From the NCBI RefSeq assembly GCF_028368975.1, contig NZ_JAQNDM010000002.1, forward strand, positions 310,001 to 374,000: 64,000 nucleotides of DNA. The letters are read 5' to 3'. Numbering within the stretch: position 1 is the first letter of the stretch; each line of letters begins with the position of its first letter. Below are positions 1 through 9,013 of the stretch, piece after piece. The notes below the pieces were generated by a model. That model saw only the letters and a list, made by a program, of their open reading frames with translations. It was not told the DNA's origin and searched no databases. The stretch comes from Stigmatella ashevillena. GTDB lineage: Bacteria; Myxococcota; Myxococcia; Myxococcales; Myxococcaceae. The position numbers were made by a program, and so were the translations under genes.

Positions 1-2257
1 AGTCGGCGTGCGCCATCACCACCTGGTGGTGCTCGATCACGATGACCGACTTGCCGGAGTCGACCAGCCGGTCCAGCAGCCCGAGCAACTGCTCGAGGTC
101 GGCCAGATGCAGCCCGGTGGTCGGCTCGTCGAGCACGTAGACGCCGCCGTCGGTACCCATGTGCGTCGCGAGCTTGAGCCGCTGCCGCTCGCCACCCGAC
201 AGCGTGGTGAGGGGTTGGCCGAGCCGCAGGTAGCCGATCCCCACGTCGGCCATGCGCTGCAGGATCGCGTGCGCGGCCGGCGTACGCGCCTCACCGGTGC
301 CGAAGAAGCCGACCGCGTCTTCGACCGACAGGTCAAGCACCTCGGCGATGTTGAGCCCGCCGAGCCGGTAGTCCAACACCGACGCCTGGAACCGTCGACC
401 CTCGCACTCCTCGCAGACCGTGGTGACGCCGGCCATCATCCCCAGGTCGGTGTAGATGACCCCGGCGCCATTACAGGTCGGACAGGCCCCCTCGGAGTTG
501 GCGCTGAACAGTGCGGGCTTCACGCCGTTGGCCTTCGCGAACGCCTTGCGGATCGGCTCCAGCAGATCGGTGTACGTCGCCGGGTTGCTCCGCCGCGAGC
601 CCCGGATCGGAGTCTGGTCGACCGACACCACCCCGTCCCGGCCACACACCGAGCCGTGGATCAGTGAACTTTTGCCCGACCCGGCCACGCCGGTCACCAC
701 CACCAGCACCCCGAGCGGGATGTCGACCTTGACGTCCTTCAGGTTGTGGGTTCGGGCGCCGCGCACCTCCATCACACCCGACGGTGTCCTCACCGACGGC
801 TTCAGGGAGGTCCGGTCATTCAGGTGACGCCCGGTGAGAGAGCCGCTGGCCCGCAGCGCGTCAACGGTGCCCTCGAAAACCACTTCGCCGCCGGCTGTGC
901 CGGCGCCGGGGCCGAGGTCGACGACGTGGTCGGCGATCGCGATCACCTCCGGCTTGTGCTCGACCACGAGGACGGTGTTGCCCTTGTCGCGCAGCCGCAG
1001 CAGCAAGTCGTTCATCCGCTGAATGTCGTGCGGGTGCAGCCCGATCGTCGGCTCGTCGAACACGTAGGTCACGTCGGTGAGCGACGACCCGAGGTGTCGG
1101 ATCATCTTGGTGCGCTGCGCCTCGCCGCCCGACAGCGTCCCCGCCGACCGGTCGAGGCTGAGATAGCCCAGACCGATCTCCACGAACGAGTCGAGCGTCT
1201 GCTGCAACGTCGCCAGCAGCGGCGCGACGGACGGCTCGTCCAGACCGCGCACCCACTCGGCCAGCTCGTTGATCTGCATCGCACAGGCGTCGGCGATGTT
1301 GATCTTCTTGATCCTGGAGGACCGGGCGGCCTCGTTGAGCCGGGTGCCGCCGCACTCAGGACAAGCGGTGAACGTCACCGCCCGCTCGACGAACGCACGG
1401 ATGTGCGGCTGCAGCGCGTCGACGTCCTTGGACAGGAACGACTTCTGGAGCTTGGGGACCAAGCCCTCGTAGGTCATGTTGATGTTCTCGATCTTGACCT
1501 TGGTGGGCTCTCGATAGAGGAAGTCGTGGAGTTCCCGCTTGGTGTAGCGCCGGATCGGCTTGTCCGGGTCGAGGAAGCCCGAGGCCGTGAAGATGCGCAC
1601 CTGCCAGCCGTCGGCGTTGTAGCCCGGGATGGTGAGCGCGCCCTCGGCGAGCGACTTCGTGTCATCGTACAACTGGGACAGGTCGATATCGGTCACCGAG
1701 CCCATGCCTTCGCACCGCGGACACATGCCGCCAGCGACCGTGAACACGCGTTTCTCGGTCTTCTCGGCCTTCCCAGCGCCCTTCTCGATCGAGATCTGCC
1801 CTACCGCGCGGACCGATGGGACGTTGAAGGAGAAGGCGTTGGCAGAGCCGATGTGGGGTTTGCCGAGGCGACTGAAGACCACCCGCAGCAGCGCATTCGC
1901 GTCGGTGGCAGTGCCAACCGTCGAACGGGAGTTGGCGCCCATCCGCTCCTGGTCGACGATGATCGCGGTCGTCAGCCCTTCCAGGACGTCGACCTCGGGC
2001 CGGGCCTGCGTCGGCATGAACCCCTGCACGAACGCGCTGTAAGTCTCGTTGATCAGCCGCTGTGACTCCGCCGCGATGGTGCCGAACACCAGCGATGACT
2101 TGCCCGATCCCGAGACGCCAGTGAACACCGTCAGCCGCCGCTTGGGGAGCTCGACGCTCACATCCTTCAGGTTGTTCTCCCGGGCACCTTGAACGCGGAT
2201 CAGGTCGTGGCTGTCTGCGGGCTGCTGGCGAGAGGGCACTACCGGCAAGCGGCTCAT
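1..2257 (-). CDS. UvrA-like ABC ATPase (class II/UvrA2 type), partial at left edge
   Basis: The reverse strand is open from an ATG at 2257 through the left edge, about 752 codons. Two ABC ATPase halves are visible: Walker [10 protein letters not shown] near residue 50 and GVAGSGKSS in the second half, signature LSGGE twice, and Walker B-like YVFDEPT and YVLDEPT. CxxC pairs (CPRC, CPEC, CPTC, CEEC) match UvrA zinc modules. Between the first Walker A and the CPRC module there is only about 130 residues, so the UvrB-binding insertion of classical UvrA appears absent. This is typical of UvrA2/DrrC-like proteins linked to drug tolerance rather than core repair (family knowledge). The start overlaps the stop of the upstream AHSA1 gene as ATGA, indicating translational coupling. 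Probably only a few dozen C-terminal residues are missing. Confidence 0.9.
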   Translation of the reverse strand, partial: MSRLPVVPSRQQPADSHDLIRVQGARENNLKDVSVELPKRRLTVFTGVSGSGKSSLVFGTIAAESQRLINETYSAFVQGFMPTQARPEVDVLEGLTTAIIVDQERMGANSRSTVGTATDANALLRVVFSRLGKPHIGSANAFSFNVPSVRAVGQISIEKGAGKAEKTEKRVFTVAGGMCPRCEGMGSVTDIDLSQLYDDTKSLAEGALTIPGYNADGWQVRIFTASGFLDPDKPIRRYTKRELHDFLYREPTKVKIENINMTYEGLVPKLQKSFLSKDVDALQPHIRAFVERAVTFTACPECGGTRLNEAARSSRIKKINIADACAMQINELAEWVRGLDEPSVAPLLATLQQTLDSFVEIGLGYLSLDRSAGTLSGGEAQRTKMIRHLGSSLTDVTYVFDEPTIGLHPHDIQRMNDLLLRLRDKGNTVLVVEHKPEVIAIADHVVDLGPGAGTAGGEVVFEGTVDALRASGSLTGRHLNDRTSLKPSVRTPSGVMEVRGARTHNLKDVKVDIPLGVLVVVTGVAGSGKSSLIHGSVCGRDGVVSVDQTPIRGSRRSNPATYTDLLEPIRKAFAKANGVKPALFSANSEGACPTCNGAGVIYTDLGMMAGVTTVCEECEGRRFQASVLDYRLGGLNIAEVLDLSVEDAVGFFGTGEARTPAAHAILQRMADVGIGYLRLGQPLTTLSGGERQRLKLATHMGTDGGVYVLDEPTTGLHLADLEQLLGLLDRLVDSGKSVIVIEHHQVVMAHAD

Positions 2258-2694
2258 GAGAGCCTCTCGAGCAGGTCGACGAGCTTCCCGCCCATCATCT
2301 TCCAGCCGTAGCGCGCGCCACCGAAGTTCTGCTTCTGGTCCGGCTTGAAGCCCGACTGCACGAGGGACAGGCGCGTGCCCGACGCCGTGGGCGTAAGCGT
2401 GAAGGTCACGACGGTGTCGAGGAAAGGGACGTTCCACGCGTAGCTGAGCTTCCGATGCGCTTCAATCTCGAGGATCCGGCAGTTCACGACGCCATCCCAC
2501 CCGGGGTACGGCTGCGTCTTGAACGTGAACGCGGCCCCCGACTCGAGCTTGAGTTCGACGACGGGCAGGAGCCACTCGGTGAGCAGCACGGGATCGGTGA
2601 GCGCGCGCCACACCTTCTGCGGCGAATGATTCAAATCAAATTCGAATGAAATGGATTCGGTTTGAGATGGGGCGGTGTTGTCGACGGGGTTCAT
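2254..2694 (-). CDS. SRPBCC / AHSA1-family protein
   Basis: A 146-residue soluble protein with the AHSA1 (START-like, SRPBCC) pattern: an N-terminal strand FEFDLNHSPQKVWRALTDP, then TEWLLP, and a C-terminal GGARYGWKMMGGKLVDLLERL helix. The length is normal for the family, which forms a hydrophobic-ligand-binding helix-grip fold. It overlaps the ArsR gene upstream by 4 nt and the UvrA-like gene downstream by 4 nt (ATGA), so all three are probably made from one message. ArsR-AHSA1 pairs are common in bacteria, but the ligand is unknown. Nothing is truncated or unusual. Confidence 0.85.
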   Translation of the reverse strand: MNPVDNTAPSQTESISFEFDLNHSPQKVWRALTDPVLLTEWLLPVVELKLESGAAFTFKTQPYPGWDGVVNCRILEIEAHRKLSYAWNVPFLDTVVTFTLTPTASGTRLSLVQSGFKPDQKQNFGGARYGWKMMGGKLVDLLERLS

Positions 2695-3020
2695 TCGTCC
2701 ATTTTCTCCAGCAGTTGTTCAAGGCGATCGACGTGCTCTGTCCAGAAGGCTCGGTAGTGCGCGATCCAGTCGATGAGCGGCTTCATCCCGCGTGGCTCCA
2801 CCCGGTAGTAGACACAGCGCCCGTCGCGCCGACCGTTCACCAGGCCGGCATCTTTCAAAGTGGCGAGATGCTGCGAAATCGCCGGCTGCGAGATGTCAAA
2901 GCGCGCCGTGAGGTCCTTCACCGCCGCTTCGCCGCGCGTGAGCGACTCGAAGATCGCCCGGCGGCTGGGATCCGCCAGTGCCTGGAAAATCTTGTTTTCG
3001 GCCACGGTCGCGCTCTGCAT
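2691..3020 (-). CDS. ArsR-family (winged-helix) transcriptional repressor
   Basis: 109 residues with the classical ArsR fold: an N-terminal FQALADPSRRAIFESL helix, the HTH core VKDLTARFDISQPAISQHLATLKDAG, and the wing VNGRRDGRCVYYRVEP. The CxC metal site of true arsenic sensors is absent, so it belongs to the metal-independent SdpR-like autorepressor branch often paired with AHSA1 genes. The start codon lies just downstream (in the transcribed direction) of a perfect 7-2-7 palindrome, the probable operator. It is the first gene of a coupled three-gene operon with AHSA1 and the UvrA-like ATPase. Confidence 0.9.
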   Translation of the reverse strand: MQSATVAENKIFQALADPSRRAIFESLTRGEAAVKDLTARFDISQPAISQHLATLKDAGLVNGRRDGRCVYYRVEPRGMKPLIDWIAHYRAFWTEHVDRLEQLLEKMDE

Positions 3021-3029
3021 GAGCGATAC

Positions 3030-3045
3030 ATAAGCACTTGCTTAT
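3030..3045. promoter_or_regulatory. Palindromic operator of the ArsR operon
   Basis: ATAAGCA-CT-TGCTTAT is a perfect inverted repeat with 7-bp arms and a 2-bp spacer, 9 bp upstream of the arsR start codon. Its AT-rich composition stands out in this GC-rich sequence. Position and symmetry fit an ArsR/SdpR dimer site for autorepression. The binding itself is inferred. Confidence 0.7.
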
Positions 3046-3085
3046 GGGTTGTCAAGCGCTCGGAGTCCGGCACCGCGCCCGGGCT

Positions 3086-3248
3086 TCACCCCAGGAAGGC
3101 GGCGATCTCGAACCATCCTTCGTCGATCACCTCGACCGAGATCGATCGCGTGGTTCGATCCACCTGCATCTGTCCAGCGCTTCGCCCCGACTTCCTCAAG
3201 CCTCGCGCGCAGCGGTGGCTCTGCCTCGTTGATGTCGTGCTCTTTCAT
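3086..3248 (-). pseudogene. Probable frameshifted small gene
   Basis: An ATG at 3248 has an excellent Shine-Dalgarno (GGAGGAAG, 7 nt away) and opens a plausible N-terminus (MKEHDINEAEPP, RARLEEVGAKRW). That frame then turns Arg-rich and implausible. The next frame from about 3170 reads naturally (RSISVEVIDEGWFEIAAFLG) to a stop at 3086. The simplest reading is one gene of about 50 codons broken by a frameshift around 3165-3175. I do not recognise the family. The rest of 3046-3362 holds only the leaders of arsR and of the TPR-CHAT gene. Confidence 0.35.
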
Positions 3249-3362
3249 CGTTGTGCTTCCTCCACTGTGACACTCGGCATCGAGCATAGCTTGCCCACTT
3301 GCACGAACGAGGGGATGGCTTGGATGATGGCGGGCGCTACGTCACCTCTTGGAGGGGAAGAG

Positions 3363-6300
3363 ATGCGTCAATTCTTCGATTGTCTGTTGGCCGTCTTCCT
3401 TTGCTGGGCATTCGCAGGACACGCCAGCGAGGCTCCGCTCGATGCTCGGCTGGCCGAGGCCCAGTCTCACTTCGACGAGGCATCCAGGCTCAGGGCCGCA
3501 GGCCAATATTCCAACGCCCTCCCTCGGATTGAACGTGCACTCGCACTCCGGGAGGCCGTGCTGGGGGAATCGCATCCCGATGTCGCCTCCTGCCTGATTC
3601 TGATGGGTGACATTCATTGGCAACAAGGAGACTTGGTTACGACCGAGCCTCTCTTTCTGCGTGCGCTCGCCATCCGCGAGGCCGCCTTTGGCAAGAGCCA
3701 TCCCGAGGTCGCCCAACCGCTCAACGGCCTCGCCTCCATATACATTGACCAGGGCCTGTATGACCAGGCTGAGCCCCTTTGCCTGCGCGCGATTGCCATT
3801 CAAGAAGCCGCTCCCAACGACAAACACCCCGGTTTTGCCCTCTCACTCAACAACCTCGCCAAGCTCTACCATGAACAGGGATTGTATGGCCAAGCCGAGC
3901 CCTTCTACCTGCGTGCACTGGCCATCCTGGATGCACCCCTCGGAAAGAGTCACCCCCACGTTGTCCTTCCTCTCACCAATCTCGCCACCCTCTACACGCA
4001 TCAGGGGGCGTACAGCCGCGCCGAGCCCCTCCTCCTGCGCGCACTCTCGATTCAGGAAGCCACACTCGGCAACAACCACCCCTCTCTCGTCATTACGCTC
4101 ATCAACCTCGGCAACCTCTATTCAAATCAAGGGCTTTACGACCGGGCCGAACCCCTTTTCTTGCGCTCACACTCTCTCGCGGAAACAGCTCTCGGCAAAA
4201 ACCACACCTCTGTCGCCACCGCTCTCAACAACCTCGCTGTCATTTATCAGGATCAAGGCCTTTATGACCGAGCTGTCCTCTCCTTACAGCGTGCGCTCGC
4301 CATCTGGGAGGCCTCTCTCGGCAGCCAGCACCCCGTGGTCGCCACCGCTCTCAGCAATCTCGCGGTTCTCTATTCCAATCAGGGATTGTACGACCAGGCG
4401 GAGGCCCTCTTGCAACGCGTCCTCTCCCTTTCGGAGACTGCCTTCGACAAACACCACCCTCTTATCGCCGAATCTCTCCACAACCTCGCCAATCTCTATT
4501 CTCTGCAAGGCTTGTACGCACAAGCCGAGCCTCTTCACCGCCGCGCACTCGCACTTCGAGAAGCCTCTCTCGGCCACTCTCACCCCCTCGTCGCTGCCTC
4601 CCTCCACAGCCTCGCGGTCCTCTACCAATCACGGGGCTTGTATGGCCGCGCAGCGCCTCTCCACCAGCGCTCGATCGCACTCCGCGAAGCCGCCTTTGGC
4701 CACGCTCACCCGGATGTCGCACTCTCCCTCAACCACCTCGCTCAGCTTCGTCTGGCACAGCATCGCCTCTCCGACGCCCTTCCTCTCCTCTCTCGCTCCT
4801 TCTCCATGTCCGAGCGCCGCCTTCGCCGTGAAGCCCTCGACTTCTCAGAATCCCGCCTCTCCTCCTTCCTCTCTCATCTCCGCTCTGACGAGCAACGGCT
4901 CTATTCCCTTCTCCGCGATCACCCTCGGGACGCCCGCGTTCAACGCCTCGCCCTCAGCGCCGCCCTTTTGCTCAAGGGCCGCTCTGTCTCAGAGACCGCA
5001 CACATCTCTCGTACCCTCTTGCTCAGCTTGAGTGCCGAAGACCGCGATTCCTTCGAGCGCCTGCGCAGCCTTCGCACTCAACTGGCCTCCCTCTCCTTCT
5101 CGGGCCCAGGCGATCTCTCCCCTGAGGCCTATCAGCAACGCCTCCAATCTTTCGCCCTGGAGGGCGACTCCCTCGAGACGGAACTCGCCAAACGCTCCGC
5201 TCCCCTTCGCGCTCTCTCCTCTCTTCCTTCCCCTGACGACATTGTCCACCGCGTCGCCTCCTCCCTCCCCAAGGACTCCGCTCTCGTCGAATTCATCGCC
5301 TACAAAGACAGCCCCCTCCTTCCCTCTCCCGACACCGCCTCCCGGATGCGCTACCTGGCACTGGTCCTCTTCCCCAATTCCTCCATCCGCTCCGTGGACC
5401 TGGGACCCTCTTCTCCCATTGACCTTGCCGCTTCTCGCCTTCGCGATGCTCTGGCTGACCAAGACGCCTCTTTCCAATCCTCTTCCCAGGAACTCTACCG
5501 GCGCGCCTTCCTCCCTCTCCTTCCCCTGCTCGGCTCCACCCGCCGCCTCTTCCTTTCTCCTGACAGCCAGTTGAACCTCGTCCCCTTTTCCGCACTCCAC
5601 GACGGCCACGCCTTCCTCCTGGACTCCTTCGACTTCTCCTATCTGACCTCCGGCCGGGAACTGCTGCCTCGCCCCCAGGACCTCATCCCCTCCTCTTCCA
5701 TCTTCGTCCTCGCCGACCCTGACTTCGCTGCTCCTTCTCCCGCCCCGCCTCCCGGTGCCCCTCCTTCCCCCACACGCTCTCCGCTTCCAAACTCCCTCCA
5801 GCGCTTCTTTTCGACGCCTCACCTGGATGTGCTCAGAGAGGCCTGGGTGTCCCTGCCAGGCACTCGCTTGGAGGCCCAAGCCATTCAGCGCCTGCTTCCT
5901 CAGGCTCAGCTCTTTCTGGGCTCAGACGCCTCCAAAGAAAGACTTCTGGACCTGCCCACCCCGGGCATTCTCCATCTGGCCACCCATGGCTTTTTCCTCG
6001 GCAATTCTCCCTCCTCACCTGATTCCCGGGGCTTGGCCTTCGTCGATTCCCTGGGCGGTCCTCCTGCCCCCCAGCAGGAGCCTTTGCTCAACTCCGGCCT
6101 CGTCCTCTCCGGCGCTCTGTCCTCGGCTCCTGACGCCTCTTCTCTCCGTTCCGAGGCTTCTCTCGTCACCGCTTTGGAACTGGCTGGGCTCAACCTCTGG
6201 GGCACTCAGCTCGTTGTCCTTTCCGCCTGCGACACGGGCCGCGGCGAGATCCACCTCGGTCAGGGCGTCTTCGGCCTTCGCCGCGCCCTCGTGGCCGCTG

Positions 6301-6587
6301 GCGCTGAAACCGTCCTCGTCAGCCTTTGGAAGGTCAACGACGACTCCACCCGCCTTCTCATGGATCTCTACTACCGCAACCTCTTGAACGGCCTGGGCCG
6401 CGCCTCCGCTTTGCGCGAGGCCATGCGCGTGTTCTGGACGACCCATCCCCATCCTCATGATTGGGCTCCCTTTATTGCGCTGGGCAGCGATGCCCCCCTT
6501 CGAGCCATCTCTCCAGCCCTTCCCCCAAAGCCAAAGGCTTTGACTGTAAGGAGGCACTCAAGCTCGACAACCTGTGTAGAGCGATAG
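3363..6587 (+). CDS. Exported TPR-CHAT domain protein
   Basis: The ATG at 3363 was chosen over longer in-frame starts because GGAGG lies about 8 nt upstream and a signal peptide follows (MRQFFDCLLAVFLCWAFAGHA). The 1074-residue protein has ten uninterrupted 42-residue kinesin-light-chain-type TPRs at residues 59-478, a helical linker, and a C-terminal CHAT (caspase HetF-associated with TPRs) peptidase domain. Candidate catalytic residues are His875 in HLATHG and Cys956 in LSACDTG, followed by the family block GVFGLRRALVAAGAETVL and a terminal DWAPFIALG. CHAT proteins are clan CD cysteine proteases; the substrate is unknown. The signal peptide implies periplasmic or surface action. Long C/T-rich runs give it a codon texture unlike its neighbours. 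Confidence 0.88.
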   Translation: MRQFFDCLLAVFLCWAFAGHASEAPLDARLAEAQSHFDEASRLRAAGQYSNALPRIERALALREAVLGESHPDVASCLILMGDIHWQQGDLVTTEPLFLRALAIREAAFGKSHPEVAQPLNGLASIYIDQGLYDQAEPLCLRAIAIQEAAPNDKHPGFALSLNNLAKLYHEQGLYGQAEPFYLRALAILDAPLGKSHPHVVLPLTNLATLYTHQGAYSRAEPLLLRALSIQEATLGNNHPSLVITLINLGNLYSNQGLYDRAEPLFLRSHSLAETALGKNHTSVATALNNLAVIYQDQGLYDRAVLSLQRALAIWEASLGSQHPVVATALSNLAVLYSNQGLYDQAEALLQRVLSLSETAFDKHHPLIAESLHNLANLYSLQGLYAQAEPLHRRALALREASLGHSHPLVAASLHSLAVLYQSRGLYGRAAPLHQRSIALREAAFGHAHPDVALSLNHLAQLRLAQHRLSDALPLLSRSFSMSERRLRREALDFSESRLSSFLSHLRSDEQRLYSLLRDHPRDARVQRLALSAALLLKGRSVSETAHISRTLLLSLSAEDRDSFERLRSLRTQLASLSFSGPGDLSPEAYQQRLQSFALEGDSLETELAKRSAPLRALSSLPSPDDIVHRVASSLPKDSALVEFIAYKDSPLLPSPDTASRMRYLALVLFPNSSIRSVDLGPSSPIDLAASRLRDALADQDASFQSSSQELYRRAFLPLLPLLGSTRRLFLSPDSQLNLVPFSALHDGHAFLLDSFDFSYLTSGRELLPRPQDLIPSSSIFVLADPDFAAPSPAPPPGAPPSPTRSPLPNSLQRFFSTPHLDVLREAWVSLPGTRLEAQAIQRLLPQAQLFLGSDASKERLLDLPTPGILHLATHGFFLGNSPSSPDSRGLAFVDSLGGPPAPQQEPLLNSGLVLSGALSSAPDASSLRSEASLVTALELAGLNLWGTQLVVLSACDTGRGEIHLGQGVFGLRRALVAAGAETVLVSLWKVNDDSTRLLMDLYYRNLLNGLGRASALREAMRVFWTTHPHPHDWAPFIALGSDAPLRAISPALPPKPKALTVRRHSSSTTCVER
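3537..4796 (+). repeat. Ten in-frame 126-bp TPR-encoding repeats
   Basis: Ten contiguous units of exactly 126 bp (42 aa) follow the consensus ALAIREAxLGxxHPxVAxxLNNLAxLYxxQGLYDxAEPLxxR, split here only for description. No indel disturbs the period. Units differ mainly at the solvent-facing positions. This is internal duplication within the TPR-CHAT gene, not a CRISPR or mobile repeat. Confidence 0.9.
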
Positions 6588-6721
6588 CGCCATACAGGCA
6601 TCACACAACCCATAGGGTGAGCATGGAGTTCCATTTCTGTGGGCGGTGGCTGTAACCTCCCGCGAGACTTGTTTCGAAGCTTCGCCGTATACGCCTTGAA
6701 GGACTACAGAAGGGGGCTGCC

Positions 6722-7540
6722 ATGAAGCTCGTATCGACCAGTGCCATTGTGACGGGAGCGGGACAGGGAATCGGGTTGGCAATCGCCGCGCGGCTCATGG
6801 GGGACGGCGCCAACGTTCTCCTCTTCGGCCGTACCCGGGAGAAGGTGGAGGTCGCCGCCGAGGGGCTCAATCGAACCCTGGCGGGGCGCACGCGGGCCGT
6901 GCCCTTCGTGGGAGATGTGGTCCGAGCCGCGGACGTGTCCCAGGCGATCGAGACCGCCACGCGTGAGTTCGGTCTGCCGGGCATCCTGGTGAACAACGCC
7001 GGGACGGGCGCCCTCTCGCCGATCATCCACATGCCGGAAGAGGAGTTCGATCAGATCCTGGCCATCAACCTGAAAGGACCCTTCCTCTTCACCAAGGCTC
7101 TCGGGCGGGCGCTCGTGGACGCGAAGCAGCCCGGCTCCATCGTCAACATCTCGTCGTTGAACCAGACGGGCGTGACAGATGGGCTCGCCCACTACTGCGC
7201 CTCCAAGGCGGGGCTCGCGAACTTCACGAAGGTCACGGCCTCGGAGCTGGGCCGCTACGGCATCCGCGCCAACATCGTCGCTCCGGGCGTCATCCGCACA
7301 CCCCTGGCCGAGGCGGCCGGTCTGCAGACGGAGGCCATGATGAGGGAGTTCCTCAACCGGACGCCGCTCGGCAAGCCGCTCGGCGAGCCGGAGGACGTGG
7401 CGAAGGTGGTGTCGTTCCTGTGCAGCGATCTCGCGTCGTGGGTCACCGGTGAAACCATCGCCGTCGACGGCGGCAACCACATCCGCGGAGTCCACAGCTA
7501 CCTGGACACGCTGGGCATCACCAGCCCCGGGGGGGGCTGA
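6722..7540 (+). CDS. SDR-family NAD(P)-dependent oxidoreductase
   Basis: A 272-residue classical short-chain dehydrogenase. The Rossmann motif TGAGQGIG is at residues 11-18, NNAG at 91-94, the catalytic Ser in NISS near 144, and YCASK gives Tyr158/Lys162. The end GETIAVDGG is the usual SDR C-terminal strand. AGAAGGGGG precedes the ATG by a normal distance. Substrate cannot be inferred. It is most like 3-oxoacyl-ACP reductase/glucose dehydrogenase-type SDRs and stands alone in transcription, converging on the HIT gene with a hairpin at its stop codon. Confidence 0.9.
   Translation: MKLVSTSAIVTGAGQGIGLAIAARLMGDGANVLLFGRTREKVEVAAEGLNRTLAGRTRAVPFVGDVVRAADVSQAIETATREFGLPGILVNNAGTGALSPIIHMPEEEFDQILAINLKGPFLFTKALGRALVDAKQPGSIVNISSLNQTGVTDGLAHYCASKAGLANFTKVTASELGRYGIRANIVAPGVIRTPLAEAAGLQTEAMMREFLNRTPLGKPLGEPEDVAKVVSFLCSDLASWVTGETIAVDGGNHIRGVHSYLDTLGITSPGGG
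7522..7539. terminator. Hairpin between convergent SDR and HIT genes
   Basis: CAGCCCC / GGGGCTG arms with a GGGG loop form a 7-bp GC stem overlapping the SDR stop codon, 15 bp from the stop of the facing gene. No T-tract follows, as is common in GC-rich genomes. Confidence 0.4.
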
Positions 7541-7554
7541 GGCGCGTTCTCCCA

Positions 7555-7935
7555 CTACCGGCCCAGCAAGTAGTTGCCCTTGGCCGGGATGACATGCCGC
7601 ACACCGCCGCGCGGATCCTCCATGTCGCCCCGGTACCGAGGGATGACGTGCACGTGCAGATGGAACACCGTCTGCCCAGCCGCCTCCCCCACGTTGAACC
7701 CCACGTTGTACCCGTCGGGCTTGTGGCTGCTGTCCAGCTCGCGCCGGACCTCCTCCACGAGCGCGAAGAGGGCCCGCTGCTCCTCCTGCGTCGCCTCGAA
7801 CCAAGTGGCCACCAGCCGGTGGGGAATGACCAGCGTGTGCCCCGGACTCACCGGATGGGTGTCCCGGAGGGCGAAGGCCAGAGCGTTGGAGACCACCCAC
7901 CGCGTGCTGGGAACCTGCAGGAAGGAGGACGACAG
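7555..7935 (-). CDS. HIT-family hydrolase
   Basis: A small histidine-triad protein of the diadenosine-polyphosphate hydrolase group: SNALAFALRDxxPVSPGHTLVIP near the N-terminus and the triad HLHVHVIPR. No in-frame ATG, GTG or TTG occurs between the preceding stop and the GTG at 7896, which would cut off the conserved FLxxPSxxW lead. A CTG at 7935 has GAGG 6 nt upstream and restores a normal 126-residue protein, so I place the start there; 7896 is the fallback (113 aa). It is the last gene of the operon after gpsA, with a 23-bp gap. Confidence 0.85.
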   Translation of the reverse strand: MSSSFLQVPSTRWVVSNALAFALRDTHPVSPGHTLVIPHRLVATWFEATQEEQRALFALVEEVRRELDSSHKPDGYNVGFNVGEAAGQTVFHLHVHVIPRYRGDMEDPRGGVRHVIPAKGNYLLGR

Positions 7936-7958
7936 GACAGACCTCGTAGACAGGCCGC

Positions 7959-8969
7959 TCAGGGCCCGCGCGGAAGCTCCCGGAACTGCCGGTCAATGAC
8001 CTCCGTCATCGCGGCCTGGGCCCGCTTCTGGTGGTACGTGACGAGGTATACCTGATGGCAAATGGGAAGCTCCACCCCTGTGCGCAGCGAAAGCGCATGG
8101 GCGCTCTGCGCGGTCTTCACCCCTTCGATCATGGGCTTCTTGATGGAGCGGAAGATGTCCTCCAGCGCACGGTCCTTGGCCAGCTCGAAGCCCACCTGCC
8201 AGCTTCGGGACAGCTCTCCCGTACACGTCAGCACCAGATCCCCCATGCCGGACAAGCCACTGAGGGTTCGCGGGTCCGCCCCCAGGTGCACCGCCAACCG
8301 GGAGATCTCCGCCAACCCCAGGGTGATGATGGCCGAGCGCGTATTGAACCCGAATCCCAGCCCCTCGATCATCCCCACCGCGATGGCGATGACATTCTTC
8401 AATGCCCCGCCGATCTCGACCCCGATGACATCCGTGTTGGTGTAGGTGCGCAACGTCTGGGTCTGAAACAGCCGCTGACAATAGCGCGCCAGCGCCTCAT
8501 CCTCGGCGGCGATCGTCATCGTCGTGGGCAGCCCCCGCGCCAGTTCCTGGGCGAAGGATGGCCCGGACAGGATCCCGATGAAGGGATGGAAAGACGGGGG
8601 CAAACAGTCCTTCAGCATCTGCGTCATCGTGAAGAGCGTCTCAGGCTCGATCGCCTTGGACACCGTGAGAATGGGAACGCCTGCTGGAAGCGACGGAAGC
8701 GCCGCCCGCATCACGTTCCGGGTGGCGTGCGAGGGCACGGCGGAGACCACGAGCCCCGCGGACTGGAGCGCCTCCTCCAATTGGAGGGTCGCCCGGATCC
8801 GCGGGGACAACGGGATGCCCGCCAAGTAGGCGCTGTTCTCGTGCCGCTCGTTGATGCTTTCCACCACCTGGCCATTCCGGCCCCACAGCCACACCTGCTC
8901 ACAATGCACGGCCAGCACGTTGGCCAGGGAGGTCCCAAAGGGGCCAGAGCCGAGAACACAGACACGCAT
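7959..8969 (-). CDS. gpsA: NAD(P)H-dependent glycerol-3-phosphate dehydrogenase
   Basis: 336 residues, the normal GpsA length. It reduces dihydroxyacetone phosphate to sn-glycerol 3-phosphate for phospholipid synthesis. Visible marks are the N-terminal dinucleotide motif LGSGPFGTSLA, the second strand WGRN, SKAIE, GILSGPSFA, the catalytic-lysine motif EIGGALKNVIAIAVG, and the GxGDLxLT-like block GMGDLVLTCTG. GAGGAG lies 8 nt upstream of the ATG. It sits between two HIT-domain genes in a three-gene operon. Confidence 0.95.
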   Translation of the reverse strand: MRVCVLGSGPFGTSLANVLAVHCEQVWLWGRNGQVVESINERHENSAYLAGIPLSPRIRATLQLEEALQSAGLVVSAVPSHATRNVMRAALPSLPAGVPILTVSKAIEPETLFTMTQMLKDCLPPSFHPFIGILSGPSFAQELARGLPTTMTIAAEDEALARYCQRLFQTQTLRTYTNTDVIGVEIGGALKNVIAIAVGMIEGLGFGFNTRSAIITLGLAEISRLAVHLGADPRTLSGLSGMGDLVLTCTGELSRSWQVGFELAKDRALEDIFRSIKKPMIEGVKTAQSAHALSLRTGVELPICHQVYLVTYHQKRAQAAMTEVIDRQFRELPRGP

Positions 8970-9013
8970 CGGCTGTTCTCCTCGAAAACGCCTGCTCCGG
9001 CCAGGCAGGTGGG

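Noticed and set aside
746-2065. Long forward-strand frame of 439 codons across the left-edge gene
   Set aside because: Antisense shadow of the UvrA-like gene; it has no protein-like motifs and the reverse strand carries Walker A, LSGGE and zinc modules.
2646-3362. Upstream in-frame extension of the TPR-CHAT gene
   Set aside because: It runs antisense to ArsR and its operator and would bury the signal peptide; GGAGG precedes the ATG at 3363.
3537-4796. Regular 126-bp repeats considered as a CRISPR-like array
   Set aside because: The repeats are contiguous, in frame and encode TPR helices; there are no spacers.
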